A stretch of 64,000 nt of DNA from the NCBI RefSeq assembly GCF_002208135.1, contig NZ_CP021646.1, forward strand, positions 3,350,001 to 3,414,000. Reading direction: 5' to 3'. The translations under genes and the position numbers were made by a program. Source of the DNA: Pseudoalteromonas piscicida. Lineage in GTDB: Bacteria; Pseudomonadota; Gammaproteobacteria; Enterobacterales; Alteromonadaceae. The stretch's first letter is position 1. The number at the start of each line of letters is the position of its first letter. This document shows, one piece after another, positions 17,194-27,796 of this stretch. The notes under the pieces were generated by a model. That model was not told the origin of the DNA and made no database searches. It worked only from the letters and a program-made list of their open reading frames with translations.

Positions 17194-19272
17194 ATGAAGT
17201 TAAAACTCTCTACGATCACCTTGGCACTGCTGCCATTTTTCTCTCATCAGGTACTTGCTGAAGATAACCTAGAAACCATTGTCGTCACTGGCGATTTTCA
17301 GAATGAAACTATCCAAACATTAAGTGCAAGCGCTTCGGTGGTTGACGAACTCACTATCGCTAAGCGTGGTGCGCAATATTTAGATGAGATACTAGGTGCC
17401 ACCGCTAACGTTAACTTTACGGCAGGTGCGTCTCGTGGTCGCTTTATGCAAATCCGTGGTATCGGCTTACGTTCACAGTTTGTTGATCCTATTTATCCCA
17501 GCGTTGGCTTATTAATTGACGGTATTAATTATTCAGGATTAGGCGCAAGTGCGCTGCTTTTTGATACTGAATCAGTGATAGTGTATCGCGGCCCTCAAGG
17601 CACTAAATTCGGTTCAGATGCTTTAGCAGGAATCGTTGAAGTAAATACCCAAGCCGCCACCACAGCGCCATCATTAAAAGTGAAGTTAGGCGCAGGTAAT
17701 TACGGTAGTTATGAAGCAGGCCTTGCTGCGGGCACAGGATTGAGCGACGACACCGCTGTGCGCGTCAGCCTTTATCAGCGAGAGTCTGACGGTTACGTAG
17801 ATAACCTCTACCTAAACAAACCCACTCAGCAACAAGACGAGCAAGTAGCAAGAGTGAAACTTAACTCTCAAGTGAGCGACAACCTCGCACTAGAGTTCGC
17901 TTATCACCATATTGATACTGAAAACGGGTACGACGGTTTTACCTTGGATAATTCACGTAACAGCGTCGCTGATACCCCGGGCCAAGACAACCTCAGCTCC
18001 GATGCGTTTTCACTACGCGGAATTTACACTCGCTCAGACTTATTCAATGTTGAATTTAAAGTATCTGGGCTAGATGCTGATACTTTATATAGCTACGACG
18101 AAGATTGGGTATGTAACGACGCAGCTCAACCAGCGCTATGTGCAGCAGGTTTGCACCCAGAAGGATACAGCTCAACCGATGCCTACGAGCGTAGCCATGA
18201 AAATGGCAACATAGAGTTTTTAATCAAAGATAAACAAAATGACTGGGTGGTAGGTGTTTTTGCAAAGCGTAACGATGTTGATTTGACCCGTCATTACACT
18301 TGGCTTGAGAACCCATTTACGTCAGCATACACCGTAGAAAGTAGAGCAGTTTTTGGTCAATACGTACATCACCTATCTGACAAAACCCGTCTTATCGGTG
18401 GCCTTCGCGCGGAGCAATATGATGCTGACTATTTAGATAGTAACGGCTTTACCATTGAAACCGATGATGTAATGTGGGGCGGAAAAGTTGCACTTGAATA
18501 TCAAGTTGTACCGCGCACGATGATCTACACCAGCCTTACTCGCGGTTACAAAGTCGGCGGTGTAAACGGCGAAGCACTGGCAAAAGCCAAAGATGAAGGT
18601 TTAAACATTCCGGCCGAACACCATTACTTTGACCCTGAGTATGTTTGGAACGCTGAGTTTGGCGTAAAAGGTGAATCTGAAGACAAACGTCACCTTGTGC
18701 GGGTTACCGCTTTTTATATGCAACGCGATGATATCCAGTTAAAGCAATGGCAAGTTTCTAACCAGCAATTTGCAGGCTACATCGACAACGCCAGTAAAGG
18801 CAGTAACTACGGCCTAGAAGTTGAAGGCAACCTACAATACACGGACCGCCTTGGTTTTAGCTATAGCGCAGGCTATTTAGAGACCGAGATTGAAGACTTT
18901 GTGGCTGCCAGTGGCCTCAACCTTGATGGTCGCGACCAAGCACAAGCGCCAAATTATCAATACTCGTTTGCCGTCAATTACGAGTTAATGGATAACCTAG
19001 TGGTTGAATTAGGTGTGGAAGGCAAAGACAACTATTACCTCTCGGATAGTCACAACGAGCAAGCGCGTAATCATAACCTGATCAACGCAAGCCTTAGTTA
19101 CTATGGTGACAACTGGTCATTAACGGCTTGGGGTAGAAATCTTGCAGACGAAGACATTGTGGTACGTGGCTTTAGGTTTGGTAATAATCCACTAGACGGC
19201 TGGCAAGACAATACCTATGTACAGTACGGCGAGCCGCGCGTTTATGGTCTAAGTTTTACTTACGAACTGTAG
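17194..19272 (+). CDS. TonB-dependent outer-membrane receptor
   Basis: 692 residues from the ATG at 17194, which gives a clean signal peptide MKLKLSTITLALLPFFSHQVLA before EDNLETIVVTG (TonB box). Plug domain to about residue 160 with RGRFMQIRGIG and GPQGTKFGSDALAGIVEV; then a 22-strand barrel with aromatic-rich repeats and a C-terminal strand YGLSFTYEL ending in Leu rather than the usual Phe. The sequence resembles Fe/pesticin-type receptors, but the ligand cannot be assigned. No TonB, ABC transporter or regulator adjoins it, so it depends on distant loci. Confidence 0.9.
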   Translation: MKLKLSTITLALLPFFSHQVLAEDNLETIVVTGDFQNETIQTLSASASVVDELTIAKRGAQYLDEILGATANVNFTAGASRGRFMQIRGIGLRSQFVDPIYPSVGLLIDGINYSGLGASALLFDTESVIVYRGPQGTKFGSDALAGIVEVNTQAATTAPSLKVKLGAGNYGSYEAGLAAGTGLSDDTAVRVSLYQRESDGYVDNLYLNKPTQQQDEQVARVKLNSQVSDNLALEFAYHHIDTENGYDGFTLDNSRNSVADTPGQDNLSSDAFSLRGIYTRSDLFNVEFKVSGLDADTLYSYDEDWVCNDAAQPALCAAGLHPEGYSSTDAYERSHENGNIEFLIKDKQNDWVVGVFAKRNDVDLTRHYTWLENPFTSAYTVESRAVFGQYVHHLSDKTRLIGGLRAEQYDADYLDSNGFTIETDDVMWGGKVALEYQVVPRTMIYTSLTRGYKVGGVNGEALAKAKDEGLNIPAEHHYFDPEYVWNAEFGVKGESEDKRHLVRVTAFYMQRDDIQLKQWQVSNQQFAGYIDNASKGSNYGLEVEGNLQYTDRLGFSYSAGYLETEIEDFVAASGLNLDGRDQAQAPNYQYSFAVNYELMDNLVVELGVEGKDNYYLSDSHNEQARNHNLINASLSYYGDNWSLTAWGRNLADEDIVVRGFRFGNNPLDGWQDNTYVQYGEPRVYGLSFTYEL

Positions 19273-19279
19273 TAAGACC

Positions 19280-19311
19280 CGTTTATCGTCTATTACACTA
19301 GACGATAAACG
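19280..19311 (+). terminator. Hairpin after the TonB receptor gene
   Basis: CGTTTATCGTCTA and TAGACGATAAACG form a perfect 13-bp stem around TTACAC, eight bases after the receptor stop. The plus-strand tail is A-rich (CACAAAAAAG) rather than T-rich, so it may act with Rho or protect the mRNA end. Confidence 0.5.
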
Positions 19312-19320
19312 CGCACAAAA

Positions 19321-19362
19321 AAGAAAAAGGGGGAACGTAAAATTAGAGTAAAACGTTCCCCC
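19321..19362 (-). terminator. Terminator of the 77-residue orphan gene
   Basis: GGGGGAACGT (19329-19338) and ACGTTCCCCC (19353-19362) form a perfect 10-bp stem; on the minus strand it is followed by TTTTTCTTTTTT. A strong intrinsic terminator for the gene ending at 19399. Confidence 0.88.
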
Positions 19363-19398
19363 TCACCGCAAAAACTCAAAAAGCAATTACCATTTTAG

Positions 19399-19632
19399 TT
19401 ACTCCATGCTTGGGGCACTGGAATACACCAACTCAACCAGATTATTCATCGTTTTTGACTTCTGCATGTAAGCCTTTTCCATATGGGCAAGCTCTTGCAG
19501 TTCAAACAAGGTTGTTTCCACCAGTGCTAACCATTTGGTTGTGGTGTCTGGCACATCGTTACCCTGCCTTGCCGCCTTCTTGAGGGCATCGTAATAAATC
19601 GTTAAGTCATGATATTGGCGTAGATAATCCAT
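19399..19632 (-). CDS. Small hypothetical protein, helical
   Basis: 77 residues from the ATG at 19632, preceded by GGAGAG at good spacing; the ATG at 19647 has no such site. MDYLRQYHDLTIYYDALKKAARQG... is predicted mostly helical with Met-rich C-terminal part (HMEKAYMQKSKTMNNL). No signal peptide, membrane segment or cysteine. I do not recognise a family. The good ribosome binding site and a strong dedicated terminator argue that it is a real, expressed gene. Confidence 0.65.
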   Translation of the reverse strand: MDYLRQYHDLTIYYDALKKAARQGNDVPDTTTKWLALVETTLFELQELAHMEKAYMQKSKTMNNLVELVYSSAPSME

Positions 19633-19978
19633 ATTGCTCTCCAACATGTCACTTTATTTCACACTAAAGTAACAAAAGCTTCGAGCAAAAATCTGCGCGA
19701 AGAAAACTTTTTTGAATTTATTTGTAAATTAATTAAAAACGCCAGCACCATCATGGCAACACCTCAGTTAAATAATGAGTTACTCATCTCAGGCTTCGCC
19801 TAAAAAATCGAGCGAAGATTAATTAAATGCAACAAAATGTTCATTTTTAGACTGAATACACTTGAAAAAGAAATTTTCTACGATAGACTCGTGTTTACGG
19901 TTTAGATACAAAAATGCAACTTAGTTAAGCGAACAATAGAGACAAGCAAATAGCATACATCCGGCTATATAGGGATTG
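19633..19978. other. Intergenic region before the accessory cassette
   Basis: About 345 AT-rich bases between divergent genes. No RNA gene or long repeat found. It should hold promoters for the orphan gene (minus) and the XRE regulator (plus), but no clear -35/-10 pair stands out. A 16-codon open frame from about 19751 lacks a ribosome binding site. Confidence 0.4.
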
Positions 19979-20329
19979 ATGCTGTTTGTGATGCGAGTGC
20001 GACAGGCAAAAAGGATTGAGTTGGTGGGGAAATTTGATAAGCGCTTTACAGGAGACGACCTGCGCCGCATGCGCAAAGTCGCCGGCAAAACCACGCAAGA
20101 AATGGCTAACTTGGTCGGCGTGGAGCGTGGCACTTACGAAAACTATGAAAAAGGCGTAAGCAAATTTCCCTACGAATACTTTGAAGTATGGTGCGACGCC
20201 TGCGGCATCAACCTTAATCCACTTAGAGAACAAATCCTTGCCTTAAGAGACAAAATTGACGATGCCAAATTATGGCGCAAGTCTCCAACACCACGAAATA
20301 GCAAATCAAGTAACGAGGATAACGGCTAA
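19979..20329 (+). CDS. XRE-family helix-turn-helix protein
   Basis: 116 residues from the ATG at 19979 (AGGG four bases upstream); starts at 19991 or a TTG near 20018 with AAGGA upstream are also possible. Residues about 24-70 form the helix-turn-helix: FTGDDLRRMRKVAGKTTQEMANLVGVERGTYENYEKGVSKFP. The C-terminal part DACGINLNPLREQILALRDKIDDAK could be a dimerisation helix; the tail is Ser/Asn-rich. First gene of a cassette with the repeat peptide and membrane protein, all plus strand. Likely a local transcription regulator, by inference from position. Confidence 0.72.
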   Translation: MLFVMRVRQAKRIELVGKFDKRFTGDDLRRMRKVAGKTTQEMANLVGVERGTYENYEKGVSKFPYEYFEVWCDACGINLNPLREQILALRDKIDDAKLWRKSPTPRNSKSSNEDNG

Positions 20330-20502
20330 TGAAAGACGCGCACTTTCATCGCCCCTCATTAAAATGGCAAACAATAAAGTTACGAATAAGGTCTATTTGC
20401 AACACGATGTTTTCAACTTTATTGTTAAGGAGTAAAGTGGAGTGGAAACTGAACACCGCAAAACTTAACTTAGAAAGGACGTCATTATGCGCTTTTTTAT
20501 AA
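20329..20502 (+). CDS. Possible 57-residue ORF linking regulator and repeat peptide
   Basis: Starts with an ATG that shares bases with the XRE stop (TAATG) and ends 16 bases inside the next gene. Residues: MKDAHFHRPSLKWQTIKLRI, then RSICNTMFSTLLLRSKVEW and a basic tail. Coupling by TAATG is suggestive, but no family, no composition bias and no own ribosome binding site are seen. It could be chance. Confidence 0.2.
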   Translation: MKDAHFHRPSLKWQTIKLRIRSICNTMFSTLLLRSKVEWKLNTAKLNLERTSLCAFL

Positions 20503-20936
20503 AAAATATAGCTAACCGACTCGTAACTTTAACAGCACTTTCCCAAAAACAAGCTAACAGGGTATCTGGTGGATCGCTTGGGCCAAAAGTAAAAGACCCA
20601 AAAGTCGAAAGTGACTCAGCAGCGCCAAGTAAACAATCATCACTTAGTGCTGATTCAGTTAATCAGGTGATTGGTGGCAGTACAGGAGGACAAGCTGATG
20701 ACCCTAAAGTACAAAACGATTCCATAACACCAAATAAAAAATCATCACTTAGTGCTGACTCAGTTAATCAGGTGATTGGTGGAAGCCATGCAGATAAAGG
20801 CGGCGATCCGAGAGTAAAAGGCGCAACAGTTCAATTAGATAAAAAGTCACCTCTAGAGGCTAGTTCATTCAATAAAGTGGTTGGAGGAAGTACTGGTGGT
20901 CAGGCTGAGGATCCAAGAGTAAAGGAAGGTGGCTAA
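20487..20936 (+). CDS. Repeat peptide with four double-glycine leader-like motifs (possible multi-core secreted peptide precursor)
   Basis: 149 residues with ribosome binding site AGAAAGGA. Gly-Gly pairs sit at 28-29, 63-64, 98-99 and 133-134, an exact 35-residue period; DPKV/DPRV motifs at 37, 72, 107 and 142 keep the same period. Each Gly-Gly ends a 12-residue block (LSQKQANRVSGG, LSADSVNQVIGG twice, LEASSFNKVVGG) with Leu at -12 and Val at -4, the layout of double-glycine leaders cut by C39 peptidase transporters. Between are hydrophilic stretches such as STGGQADDPKV. Cys-free and Trp-free. N-terminus MRFFIKNIANRLVTLTA is basic/hydrophobic. I do not recognise the family. Next to a membrane protein gene and an XRE regulator; no transporter nearby. 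Confidence 0.7.
   Translation: MRFFIKNIANRLVTLTALSQKQANRVSGGSLGPKVKDPKVESDSAAPSKQSSLSADSVNQVIGGSTGGQADDPKVQNDSITPNKKSSLSADSVNQVIGGSHADKGGDPRVKGATVQLDKKSPLEASSFNKVVGGSTGGQAEDPRVKEGG
20637..20782 (+). repeat. Tandem DNA repeats inside the repeat-peptide gene
   Basis: A 41-base block at 20637-20677 recurs at 20742-20782 with one mismatch (GATTC against GACTC), spaced 105 bases, that is 35 codons. It codes the SSLSADSVNQVIGG block. The outer two units are more diverged, so the inner pair is a recent duplication. Confidence 0.85.
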
Positions 20937-20969
20937 GTTATGAAAACACAACAAAATAGAGAGGAATAA

Positions 20970-21626
20970 ATGAAGCGTTCTTGGTTTGTGTTGCTATTTT
21001 GTGTAGTCCTAGCCCTTATTTTTATCGGTTTGCACTATCAGTCTATAAATTCCCTGCATTTGTTATTTATGGGTAGCATAGCTATGACTAGCTTCTTCTT
21101 AAGAGGCCAAGAAAATATTAAGCATATTGTACTGATACTATTGGTGTTGAGCTTTATTGAATATGGTTTTTTTAATTACTTTATGAATCTTAACAAAGCA
21201 GGACTACCTGGCTATCAGACAAATGCATTCATATATAGCTTACACCTGATATGTGATTTTATTGCACTAGTGATTCTGAAGTACCGAGTTCGACTTTCCT
21301 TAAGGTATATGCGCTTTACTAATCCTGACAATTGGCGATCCATTTATATGACTTATGCTGACCCAATTCTATACGGTATTTTCTTTGCATTTGTATTGGT
21401 CGATTTAGCCGCTTTTGGTGAAAACTTGATTCGCTATATGGATCTCTTTTTTGGTGTGTCCGAAGAGGCATCTAAGCCCTTTTGGAGTTGGAGCTGGGTA
21501 TATAAAAACTACGAAATCCTAAAGTCGATTTTACTATCCTGTGTGATCACCACCCTACTGGCCACTATTTTTGTCGAACGGCAGCGCCCTGATACGCCAG
21601 ATGAGGAGTTAGATAGCGAATCTTAG
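20970..21626 (+). CDS. Hypothetical six-helix membrane protein
   Basis: 218 residues, ribosome binding site AGAGAGGA, 33 bases after the repeat peptide. Hydrophobic segments at roughly 5-24, 29-45, 52-72, 86-104, 134-155 and 183-204. The loop about 105-133 is basic and aromatic (KYRVRLSLRYMRFTNPDNWR), the tail is acidic (DTPDEELDSES). No family recognised; no transporter ATPase, peptidase or receptor motif. By position it may handle, sense or give immunity to the repeat peptide, but that is inference. Confidence 0.72.
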   Translation: MKRSWFVLLFCVVLALIFIGLHYQSINSLHLLFMGSIAMTSFFLRGQENIKHIVLILLVLSFIEYGFFNYFMNLNKAGLPGYQTNAFIYSLHLICDFIALVILKYRVRLSLRYMRFTNPDNWRSIYMTYADPILYGIFFAFVLVDLAAFGENLIRYMDLFFGVSEEASKPFWSWSWVYKNYEILKSILLSCVITTLLATIFVERQRPDTPDEELDSES

Positions 21627-21708
21627 TACTTTTACCATCCCCCATATAAGCGGGCACAGTCTTGCTCTATGCGCTTATATGACTACTTAGCAAGGAATTT
21701 CAGACATT

Positions 21709-21734
21709 AAAAAAGGCGCTTGCGCGCCTTTTTT
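21709..21734. terminator. Bidirectional terminator between the cassette and speD
   Basis: AAAAAAGGCGC (21709-21719), loop TTGC, GCGCCTTTTTT (21724-21734): GC core with A/T tracts on both sides. It serves the membrane protein gene on plus and speD on minus. A second, T-less hairpin lies just before it (ATATAAGCG 21644-21652 with CGCTTATAT 21672-21680). Confidence 0.85.
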
Positions 21735-21755
21735 AATACCTCAATTTACCGCTGA

Positions 21756-22565
21756 TTATTCAGTTTCTGGTAAATTGCGACCGTAGAACACTTCCTGAAT
21801 TTCACGATTCAGCTTAAGACGAATTTCTTCCTCTTCGTCTGCATCTAAATCATCAGTACTAATTCCAAATAGATATGCATTTAGGTCTGTTTCCTTAAGC
21901 ATCATCTTAGTATGGAATAGGTTCTCTTGATACACGTTTACGTCTACCATGTGGTATGCGTCTTTAGTATCTTCCGTCATGTAATTCTGGATCGAGTGGA
22001 TTGCGTGGTCGATATAGTGTTTTACGCCGTTAACGTCACGAGTAAATCCACGAACACGATAGTCAATCGTCACCACATCAGACTCTAAAGAGTGAATTAA
22101 GAAGTTAAGCGCTTTAAGTGGAGAAATAATGCCACACGTTGAAACTTCGATATCTGCTCTAAAAGTACAGATGCCGTCATGTGGGTGCGCTTCAGGATAA
22201 GTATGAACACAGATGTGACTCTTATCCAAGTGTGCTACCACTGAATCAGGCAATGGACCTGGTGCTTCATTACTATCAAAAGTCTGTTGATCAACAGGCT
22301 CTTCTGATACTAAGATCGTCACACTCGCCCCTTGTGGTTCATAATCTTGACGTGCGATATTCAGTACGTTTGCACCGATGATATCCGTTACGTCTTTTAG
22401 AATATCCGTCAAACGATCAGCACTGTACTGCTCATCAATGTATTCTAGATATTCTTTACGTTGCTGCTCGGTCTTGGCGTAGCAAATATCGTAAATGCTA
22501 AAGCTTAAACTCTTAGTTAAGTTGTTAAAGCCATGGAGTTTAATTTTATCAAAGGGCTTGTTCAC
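21756..22565 (-). CDS. speD: S-adenosylmethionine decarboxylase proenzyme
   Basis: 269 residues, the length of the Escherichia coli-type (class 1A) enzyme. The self-cleavage site is [13 protein letters not shown], where S116 becomes the pyruvoyl group; [15 protein letters not shown] holds the catalytic cysteine, and [20 protein letters not shown] is conserved. It makes decarboxylated SAM for spermidine synthesis. No speE neighbour is present, unlike Escherichia coli. Separate transcription unit with its own terminator. Confidence 0.95.
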   Translation of the reverse strand: MNKPFDKIKLHGFNNLTKSLSFSIYDICYAKTEQQRKEYLEYIDEQYSADRLTDILKDVTDIIGANVLNIARQDYEPQGASVTILVSEEPVDQQTFDSNEAPGPLPDSVVAHLDKSHICVHTYPEAHPHDGICTFRADIEVSTCGIISPLKALNFLIHSLESDVVTIDYRVRGFTRDVNGVKHYIDHAIHSIQNYMTEDTKDAYHMVDVNVYQENLFHTKMMLKETDLNAYLFGISTDDLDADEEEEIRLKLNREIQEVFYGRNLPETE

Positions 22566-22650
22566 GATAGACCCACCTTAATACAAAAAATCTGCGCTGC
22601 AGAAACAAAAGTTCGCGGATTTTATACGAAAATAGCGCTATGAAAAAGCG

Positions 22651-23064
22651 TTATTTTTCGTCAATTTCAACCACTTCATGGCTATGCGTAATTTCTACTG
22701 CTTTTTCAAGCATTAATGCCACTGAACAATACTTTTCAGCGGATAAACTTACGGCTCTTTCTAGGTGTTTTTCAGAGACATTGCGCCCTTTCACCACGAA
22801 GTGTAAATTGATCTTGGTAAAAACCCGAGGAGCGCTTTCTGCGCGCTCTGCGGTTAACTTTACTTCCACGTCGGTAACATCCTGACGCGCCTTTTGTAGA
22901 ATGCTGACTACATCGACTGAAGAACAACATCCCGCTGACATTAATACCATCTCCATTGGACTTGGCGCTGCACTGTCTGAACCGGTATCAAATACCACAT
23001 TATGTCCCGACGCAGAGCGACCGATAAAGGTATCTCCTTCAACCCATTTTACGCTAGCTAACAT
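22651..23064 (-). CDS. OsmC-family protein (YhfA-like)
   Basis: 137 residues. MEMVLMSAGCCSSVDVVSILQKARQDV carries the first conserved cysteine region and SLSAEKYCSVALMLEKAVEI the second, the peroxidatic/resolving arrangement of OsmC/Ohr proteins. The overall sequence is like YhfA, often found near crp. OsmC/Ohr proteins reduce organic hydroperoxides; the YhfA group is less studied. Stands between speD and a DUF3802 gene on the same strand. Confidence 0.85.
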   Translation of the reverse strand: MLASVKWVEGDTFIGRSASGHNVVFDTGSDSAAPSPMEMVLMSAGCCSSVDVVSILQKARQDVTDVEVKLTAERAESAPRVFTKINLHFVVKGRNVSEKHLERAVSLSAEKYCSVALMLEKAVEITHSHEVVEIDEK

Positions 23065-23085
23065 AGTTATCCTCTATAACGCATA

Positions 23086-23105
23086 ACACCGCCAAATGGC
23101 GGTGT
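23086..23105 (-). terminator. Hairpin between DUF3802 and OsmC-like genes
   Basis: ACACCGCC and GGCGGTGT form a perfect 8-bp stem around AAAT. The minus-strand tail (TATGCG) is T-poor, so termination is uncertain. Confidence 0.4.
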
Positions 23106-23168
23106 ATCTTAAACCTAGAATTGCCTCTAAGTGTGTTTGTCTACACTGTCGATAGTGATTGTGCCAAG

Positions 23169-23504
23169 CTATACAGCAGAATCAAACAGGTTTTTGACCA
23201 AACCTGCGAATTCTTTGATAAATTCTTTTTGTTCTACGGTGACACGTCTATCAACAACACTTGATAGCACTTCTTGTAAGTCATACACAATGCCATCTAC
23301 CTCACGCACAATCATGCTACGCTGCTCTGTAGATAACTCGGTGTGCTGCTCGCATATACGGATAACGTTTTCAGCGATTACATCTTCGATTAATTCCATG
23401 ACTGTTGGAGCCCCTGGTTCAACCGTCCCAGACTTCTCAAACAAGGCTAAGTTTTGCGTCAAATACATGACTAAATCATCGTACCCTTGTTTATCTAAAA
23501 CCAT
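23169..23504 (-). CDS. DUF3802 family protein
   Basis: 111 residues from the ATG at 23504 (MVLDKQGYDDLVMYLTQNL). Two in-frame alternatives exist: an ATG at 23534 that touches its AGGAG, and a TTG at 23528 six bases after that AGGAG, so the start is open. TVMELIEDVIAENVIRICEQH and VDGIVYDLQEVLSSV match what I know of the DUF3802 family of Vibrio, Shewanella and Pseudoalteromonas, small helical proteins of unknown role. No signal or membrane segment. Same strand as osmC-like and speD. Confidence 0.7.
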   Translation of the reverse strand: MVLDKQGYDDLVMYLTQNLALFEKSGTVEPGAPTVMELIEDVIAENVIRICEQHTELSTEQRSMIVREVDGIVYDLQEVLSSVVDRRVTVEQKEFIKEFAGLVKNLFDSAV

Positions 23505-23593
23505 ACTTTGCTCACCCGAACCTATCAAAGACATCTCCTATTGATTTAAGCAGAAAGTTTTTTCGATTGCTACTTTTGTAGTCAAGTAGACAC

Positions 23594-23617
23594 AAAAAAG
23601 CAGCCGAAGCTGCTTTT
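23594..23617 (-). terminator. Terminator of the ast genes
   Basis: AAAAGCAGC, loop CGAA, GCTGCTTTT; on the minus strand it continues TTTTTTGTG. It lies 40 bases after the astD stop. Confidence 0.85.
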
Positions 23618-23656
23618 CTTATCAATTTTTATTGAGTAAACCTCAATATTGGCATT

Positions 23657-25144
<1,488 letters not shown>

Positions 25145-26155
25145 TTAAATCTTCACTAGGCTTACTTGATCGCCTTCTTCTACTTTGAGCGCCGCGGCAA
25201 CATGTGGAGCAAGTGTTACTTCATTGCCATCAGTCAGGGCTAACTCGATCACCGCCGCGCGATAATCAACAAGTTTACCATTTGCGACCATAACAGGGAA
25301 TCCACCGTTGCTTTCACCTATTTTCACAGTACGAGTTTCACTATTGCGAACCGTGCGGATATTCCCCACTTTCGCTTCTACCGTTGGACCCGCGTCGAAG
25401 ATATCAACATAACCATTAAATGTGAAACCTTCGCTTTTTAGTAGCTCAATAGCAGGACGCGTATTGTCGTGAACTTCACCAATCACCGCTTGTGCTTCTT
25501 TACTAAGCAGGTTTACGTAGATTGGGTACTTAGGCATTAATTCAGCAATAAAGACCTTTTGACCGATCCCCGTTAGATAATCCGCTGTCGGGAAATCCAT
25601 CGAGAAGAAGTGCTCTTCAAGCCATTGCCAGAACGGACTTTCGCCTTGCTCGTCAGAAACACCGCGCATTTCCGCGATAACGGTTTCAGCAAAACGATCA
25701 CGATGTTGATTGATAAACATAAAGCGAGAACGAGACAGCAGTTTGCCGTTTGCGCCTTTGCGATAGCCATCTTTCAAAAACAAGGTGCATAATTCCGTCG
25801 CGCCAGTGTAGTCATTACATAGCGTTAAAATATCCACTGCTTTATAAACATCGAGTGTGCGTGAAGAGTGGATCACTTTGCTTAGGTGATAATGATAAAA
25901 CGCATCATCTAAACCAACCGCAGCTTCGATACCGCTGGTACCAACCACCTCGCCTGTTTCAGTATCTTCTAATACAAATAAATAACCTTCATCAAAAGGC
26001 TTGTCTGCTTGCTTGCCAAAGGAAGCAACAGAGCGTGCAATCTTCTTCTGTAATAACTCTTCGTTTACAGGCAAAGAGGTAAAACCGTGGCCTGATTCAT
26101 GAGCAATGTTTAAAAGCGCTGGATAATCGCTTTCTTGGATTGGGCGAAGGATCAT
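25145..26155 (-). CDS. astA: Arginine N-succinyltransferase
   Basis: 336 residues from the second of two adjacent ATGs (26155; 26158 equally possible). MILRPIQESDYPALLNIAHESGHGFTSLP, GTSGIEAAVGLDDAFYHYHL, DYLTGIGQKVFIAELMPKYPIYVNLLSKEAQAVIGEVHDNTRPA are AstA hallmarks. It adds succinyl-CoA to arginine, the first step of the ammonia-producing AST pathway. Single subunit here. In the set astC-astA-astD. Confidence 0.95.
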   Translation of the reverse strand: MILRPIQESDYPALLNIAHESGHGFTSLPVNEELLQKKIARSVASFGKQADKPFDEGYLFVLEDTETGEVVGTSGIEAAVGLDDAFYHYHLSKVIHSSRTLDVYKAVDILTLCNDYTGATELCTLFLKDGYRKGANGKLLSRSRFMFINQHRDRFAETVIAEMRGVSDEQGESPFWQWLEEHFFSMDFPTADYLTGIGQKVFIAELMPKYPIYVNLLSKEAQAVIGEVHDNTRPAIELLKSEGFTFNGYVDIFDAGPTVEAKVGNIRTVRNSETRTVKIGESNGGFPVMVANGKLVDYRAAVIELALTDGNEVTLAPHVAAALKVEEGDQVSLVKI

Positions 26156-26225
26156 CATGAGCCCGCTTACTCCTCAAAAATGTGGATAACAACAAGGCCA
26201 CCAAAAGGTGACCTTGCAACCAGTA

Positions 26226-27774
<1,549 letters not shown>

Positions 27775-27796
27775 AAAAAAAATTTCAATTTTTTTT
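27775..27796 (-). terminator. AT-only palindrome at the end of the HDOD gene
   Basis: AAAAAAAATT and AATTTTTTTT are perfectly complementary around TC and include the HDOD stop codon. A pure A/T hairpin is weak, but the T-tract suits termination of the minus-strand gene. Confidence 0.4.

Noticed and set aside
19751..19801. 16-codon open frame MATPQLNNELLISGFA before the XRE gene
   Set aside because: No ribosome binding site and very short; likely chance.
22628..22655. Terminator after the OsmC-like gene
   Set aside because: AATAGCGC and GCGTTATT pair with a mismatch and the T-tract is short; too weak to list.
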